Source of the DNA: Zarea fungicola
Lineage: Eukaryota; Ascomycota; Sordariomycetes; Hypocreales; Cordycipitaceae
Assembly (NCBI GenBank): GCA_900169235.1
Contig: FWCC01000125.1
Span: 1-64,000 of the forward strand
Direction: 5' to 3'
DNA length: 64,000 nucleotides
The notes beneath the pieces are model-generated. The model searched no databases. It had not been told where the DNA came from and worked only from the letters and a program-made list of their open reading frames with translations. Shown here in pieces: positions 60,186 through 64,000 of the stretch; the first letter of the stretch is position 1, and the number at the start of each line of letters is the position of its first letter. Made by a program: the position numbers and the translations under genes.

Positions 60186-60998
60186 TTATGATCTAGGAGC
60201 AGCGACAGGCTCCCATGCGTTGATTTTCGGCTTGGTACTGTGTGTAGAAGATACATTAGCGTTGCACTGATTTCACCATGACTGGCAACGGCTCAGAGAT
60301 GGCCGAGAGAGAAAACGCACGTGTTGTAGGTCTTGAAAGCGCCCCATGTCTGCGTGTAGTTGGGCTTTGGCAGGGCAGGCTCGAACTTGCGGGTGCCGGC
60401 CGTGAGGAGGTGATCGTCGCCGGGCACGGTGTCGACGGCGTAGCTCATCCACGCATGCCAGCCGGGCTCGATGTGGGCGGCGTCGTAGTCGTGCTTGGCG
60501 TACTCGACCCAACGCGTGCGCAGGGGCAGCTCCTCCAAGTTCTCAAAGTACTTGTTGCCGGCGCGATCCTTGCCCATGAACTGTCCGTGCTTGGTATCAC
60601 CTGCAGATAACATCGTCAGCTGTATTGCTCTCTCTCCCTCTCCCGCTCGATTTGGTCGTCGGCACGTTGCCCATTTCGAATCAATTGGCGCTTTTCGAGA
60701 ACGATTTTATGAAGTGTGACATTGGGGTAGGAATTGAATCGTACCAATGTACTAAATTTCCGAAAATGAATGTCACAATTGCCTCGTTAGCTTCCATCAT
60801 AAATTCCAATTCCTCGAGTCGTTTGTTGTCGTCGGTCGGCGGCGAAAACATACCAGCATCTGTCTGAAGTAGTCCTGTTCAAATTGTCAGTAACCGTTCC
60901 CCTCGAGTCAATTAAGGCCTGGACGAGAACCAGCCAATTCATCATACCTTTACTCCAACCTTGCGCAGATTACGCAGCGTACGCGGAAGAGTCGACAT
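60186..60998 (-). CDS. Complex I accessory subunit NDUFA12 (B17.2 family)
   Basis: Accessory subunit of mitochondrial NADH:ubiquinone oxidoreductase, on the matrix arm. The family pattern is clear: GDTKHGQFMGKDRAGNKYFEN, ELPLRTRWVEYAKHDYDAAHIEPGWHAWMSYAVD, KPNYTQTWGAFKTYNT and the terminal KINAWEPVAAP. Exons on the minus strand: 60998-60948, 60874-60854 (a 21-nt microexon coding DYFRQML), 60619-60321 and 60237-60186; about 140 aa. The junction between the microexon and the next exon is uncertain: the acceptor at 60620 keeps the frame, while the stronger-looking CTGCAG acceptor at 60601 does so only with a weaker donor. It is divergent from PGS1. Confidence 0.9.
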
Positions 60999-61335
60999 GG
61001 CGGCGGTGCTGAGAACAATTCGATTTTCCTTGCGCTCTTCGGTCGTCGGGATGATGATGGTTCTCGAGGTTCGAGGTTGACCACACCAGGCTAAAGGCGG
61101 CTGAACTTCGGCGCCATAACGTCGCCAACTAAAAGTCACCCACTTATAGCGCCAAAGAAAGCCAATTGGAGCTTGTGGATAGCTAAGGTACATTTTCTGT
61201 GAGCCTTTCCCTTTCTGGTGAACTCTTTTGAACAAGCTGCTTCATACTCTGTACATAGTCGCTACTTCGGTCTTGTGATTTTTTTTTGGTAGTGTCTGGA
61301 CGGAGGAAAGCCTTTTGTATTTGTTCAATTTTGCC
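60999..61335. promoter_or_regulatory. Short bidirectional promoter of two mitochondrial genes
   Basis: Only 337 bp separate the start codons of the NDUFA12 gene (minus) and PGS1 (plus), so both promoters and leaders share this stretch. No particular factor site was assigned. Confidence 0.6.
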
Positions 61336-63050
61336 ATGTTGGCACGAAGTTGTTGTCGCTGCGTTTCGCGCACACGCATCCAATGCAGACCTTTGAAGCT
61401 CCCTATCACCAGATATCAAGTTCGACACTATGCGACACCGTCTGGAGGCGCGCCTGCGCAAGCTGCTACCAAGGCAGGCATGCTGGCTCCATTTGTGAAT
61501 GAGCTCGATAAAATTGCCCCAAGCATTGATTTGCACGGTGATCAAATTCGGATTATCCAGACGCCCAGTGAATTCTACGAGACTCTCAAGGTAGGCTGTC
61601 TTGTCAATTGGTCGCCAAGCTGCGACTGCGGGCACACAAAATCTTTCCTAACATGACGCTTTGTATAGGAGCGCATACAAAATGCCAAGAGCCGCATCTT
61701 TCTATCGACACTATACATTGGAAAATCGGAGCGCGAACTCATCGAGACCTTGCAGGAGTCTCTTCGTAGCAACCCAAATGTCAAGCTGAGCATCCTGACG
61801 GACTGCCTGCGCGGGACGAGAGAAGCGCCAAACCCATCATGTGCATCGCTGCTCGCGCCGCTTGTTGCAGAGTTTGGATCGGAACGGGTCGAGATTCGCA
61901 TGTACCACACACCGAACCTGACTGGTTTGCGCAAAAAATACATCCCCAAGCGCATCAACGAGGGCTGGGGGCTGCAACACATGAAACTGTACGGCGTGGA
62001 TGACGAGATCATCATGTCTGGGTATGTTTCCGGCAGTACGAAAATTCTCGCCACCCCTGGTATACTAACCAGAACACTAGAGCCAATCTGTCGACAGATT
62101 ACTTTACCAATCGCCAGGATAGATATCACCTCTTCTCGTCGAAGCAGGTTACTGATCACTTTTGGAACATTCACAATGGTGTCACCTCATTCAGCTTCCT
62201 CGTCAGACCATCGGACCAGCAAGCCGGCTTCACGCTCGACTGGCCCTCTACCAATTCCACACCCTCACCCCTAGAGGACCCCCAAGCCTTCGTCAATGGC
62301 GCAACCTCTGTCCTGACACCGCTCCTCACCGTCTCCGGCCGCGCGAAGCCCAGCGCCCTCGAGAACACACGCGTCTACCTCCTAGGTCAGATGACACAAA
62401 TCACCACAAAGCCCGACCCGGCGACCGAGCTGCCCGCCATCACCTCCATCCTCAACCGCCTCGCGAACCCCGCCTACCGCGAATCCTCATGGACCTTCAC
62501 CGCCGGCTACTTCAACCCGGCACCTTCCCTCACCAAGCTCCTCCTCAACTCGGCGTCCACCAACAACGTCGTCATCACCGCATCACCGGAGGCCAACGGG
62601 TTCTACAAGTCGCCCGGCGTGTCCGGCCTGCTCCCGGACGCCTACACGCTCCTGGCCAAGCGCTTCGTGCATGCCGCCCACCACGGCGGCCGCCGCGCTG
62701 ACATTACGCTGAAGGAGTGGCGCCACGGCGTGGTGGGCCAGCCGGGCGGCTGGACGTACCACGCCAAGGGCTTGTGGGTGGCTATGCCGGGGGATGAGGG
62801 ACGGCCCGCGATGAGCGTTATTGGGAGCTCAAACTACACGAAGCGCAGCTACTCGCACGACCTCGAGGTCGGTGCGCTCATCGTCACCAAGGATGACGGG
62901 CTCAAGGATAGGCTGGCGGGTGAGCAGGCGTGGCTGCAGGAGCATGCACGCGCGATGACGAGGGAGGACTTTTCGACGAATGAGCGCAGGGTGGGATTGA
63001 AAGTCAGGATCGCCATGTGGATTGTGTCGCTTGTTGGAGGAGCGCTGTAA
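61336..63050 (+). CDS. pgs1: CDP-diacylglycerol-glycerol-3-phosphate 3-phosphatidyltransferase
   Basis: Makes phosphatidylglycerol phosphate, the committed step to cardiolipin in mitochondria. Exons 61336-61590, 61669-62021 and 62081-63050; 525 aa, near the yeast length. A presequence rich in Cys and Arg (MLARSCCRCVSRTR) is followed by the phospholipase-D-type fold: RIIQTPSEFYETL, SRIFLSTLYIG, the first HKD motif HMKLYGVDDEIIMSGANLS (its last residues joined across the second intron), and the second, YHAKGLWV with the later SNYTKRSYSHDLE. The C-terminal helix MWIVSLVGGAL is hydrophobic. ATG 61336 was chosen over an upstream TTG. Confidence 0.95.
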
Positions 63051-63323
63051 AAACCATGTATAATATTACCTTTTGAGCAAGCATTATTCAAATAGCCAAA
63101 CGAGTCTAGGCCTCGGATATAATACTTAATATACCCAAAAATAGAGATATAGAACAAAGTTCAATAGCAGTTTAGCAAGCAATGTCCGTGTCAAGTATAC
63201 AATGTGTTTTGGTATAGAATAATACACTCTAAATGAGGCTTGATATTTTACAGCTGCGCCACTAGATTAAATTTGGCGACTTTTTTGTTCCCGCTTCCCT
63301 TCTCCTCGCCACCTTTTCTATAC
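63051..63323. other. Convergent 3' flanks of pgs1 and the uL4m gene
   Basis: AT-rich, 273 bp between stop codons; no gene. Confidence 0.55.
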
Positions 63324-64000
63324 TTACAAGACCTTTTCGCCGGTCACGGGTCCGCCCAATGGAAGGCCGCCTACGACAATACGAGTGACCAAATCGCTCT
63401 GGTGCTGCTCAATCATCTCCCGGAGCACGCTCCTCTCCATAACCACCTTGCCCGTCTCCAGCAGGTCCTTGATATCCACGTCTGGCAGGTCCAGCGCGCG
63501 GCCCTCGGTAGGAACCTGCTCCATGGCCTCGTATAGTCGATCCCTGCGATCCCCCGTTACAAACAGGGTACGTCCATCCGCACGGCCCAGCCTCAGCGCT
63601 CCAAGCACGCCCCTCATGTATTTCTCCAGGTACGCCTCCCGTAGGCCGCCAGTCAGGAACTTGTTGACGCTCTCAAAGTCCTCTGGCAGCGCAAGCTCCA
63701 TGCCATCCTCGCAGATAATGAGCTCGCCGCGGCGGTAGCGGTAGCTGAGGGCGGTGCGCCAGGCCTTGTCGTAGACTTTGCGATTGAGCTTGGTGCCAAA
63801 GTCGCGAGGGTGCGGGCCAAAAGTCTTACCGCCGCCGCGGATGAGAGGACTTTGGCGGGTGCCCATACGCGCACGACCTGTGCCCTTCTGGGGCCGCATC
63901 TTGCGGTGGGAGCCGTGGACATCGTAGCGCGTCTTGGTCGAGGCGGTGCCTTGGCGGGTGTTGTCGCCCTCGTAAACGACGGCCATGTGCAGGAGGTCGC
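63324..64000 (-). CDS. yml6: Mitochondrial large-subunit ribosomal protein uL4m, 5' part outside window
   Basis: The frame is open through the right edge ([13 protein letters not shown] continues upstream), so the N-terminus with presequence lies outside; about 225 codons are seen. The uL4 core is clear: [36 protein letters not shown], the 23S-rRNA-binding loop, then the helix with [20 protein letters not shown] long C-terminal part ([17 protein letters not shown], here [13 protein letters not shown]) follows, as in fungal MRPL4/Yml6 orthologs. The stop is at 63324, convergent with PGS1. Confidence 0.93.
   Translation of the reverse strand, partial: DLLHMAVVYEGDNTRQGTASTKTRYDVHGSHRKMRPQKGTGRARMGTRQSPLIRGGGKTFGPHPRDFGTKLNRKVYDKAWRTALSYRYRRGELIICEDGMELALPEDFESVNKFLTGGLREAYLEKYMRGVLGALRLGRADGRTLFVTGDRRDRLYEAMEQVPTEGRALDLPDVDIKDLLETGKVVMERSVLREMIEQHQSDLVTRIVVGGLPLGGPVTGEKVL

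Overview
This window comes from the nuclear genome of a filamentous ascomycete, most likely a sordariomycete and plausibly Hypocreales. The evidence is short spliceosomal introns (about 48-175 bp) with GTATGT/GTAAGT donors and CTAAC-like branch sites, a HET-domain gene, a Spg1/Tem1 septation GTPase, a fungal Lag1-type ceramide synthase, and a tRNA-Tyr with a short anticodon-loop intron. The order-level placement is an inference from protein flavour; the species cannot be told.

Layout. 1-2.2 kb shows no gene. 2.2-13.5 kb holds two tandem full-length ABC-C (MRP-type) transporters with the same 14-exon structure; the first keeps most ATPase motifs, the second is open throughout but has lost nearly every catalytic residue of the hydrolytic site. 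15-24.7 kb holds a SAM methyltransferase, a ceramide synthase (minus), a HET-domain gene, a convergent F-box-like gene of unknown role, and a PurU-type formyltetrahydrofolate deformylase. 26-32 kb holds a P-loop sulfotransferase-like gene, tRNA-Tyr(GUA), thymidylate kinase (CDC8-like) and an uncharacterised acidic protein with a KEN box and a SUMO-interaction-like motif. 32-44 kb is gene-poor: a PLAC8-family gene interrupted by one in-frame TAG, a metallophosphoesterase and a small single-pass membrane protein. 44-50 kb has a multipass membrane protein with an acidic tail, a disordered Ser/Pro-rich protein and the Spg1 GTPase. 50.9-64 kb is dense in genes for mitochondria: glycine cleavage H protein (GCV3), NAD(P) transhydrogenase (NNT), complex I NDUFA12, PGS1 and ribosomal protein uL4m (cut by the window edge), with cytosolic porphobilinogen deaminase (HEM3) and a cysteine-rich secreted protein among them.

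How they fit together. Most genes are ordinary housekeeping genes and no single pathway joins them. The accessory left third (ABC pair, methyltransferase, HET and its convergent neighbour) is where new biology is most likely. The most unusual observations are the motif-dead ABC-C paralog with a fully kept reading frame, and the PLAC8 gene whose frame and splice sites are intact on both sides of a single TAG. Exon joins were worked out by hand; in both ABC genes, NNT, PGS1, SPG1, CDC8, PurU, the sulfotransferase, the F-box-like gene and the PLAC8 gene the exon lengths sum to whole codons, which supports those models.
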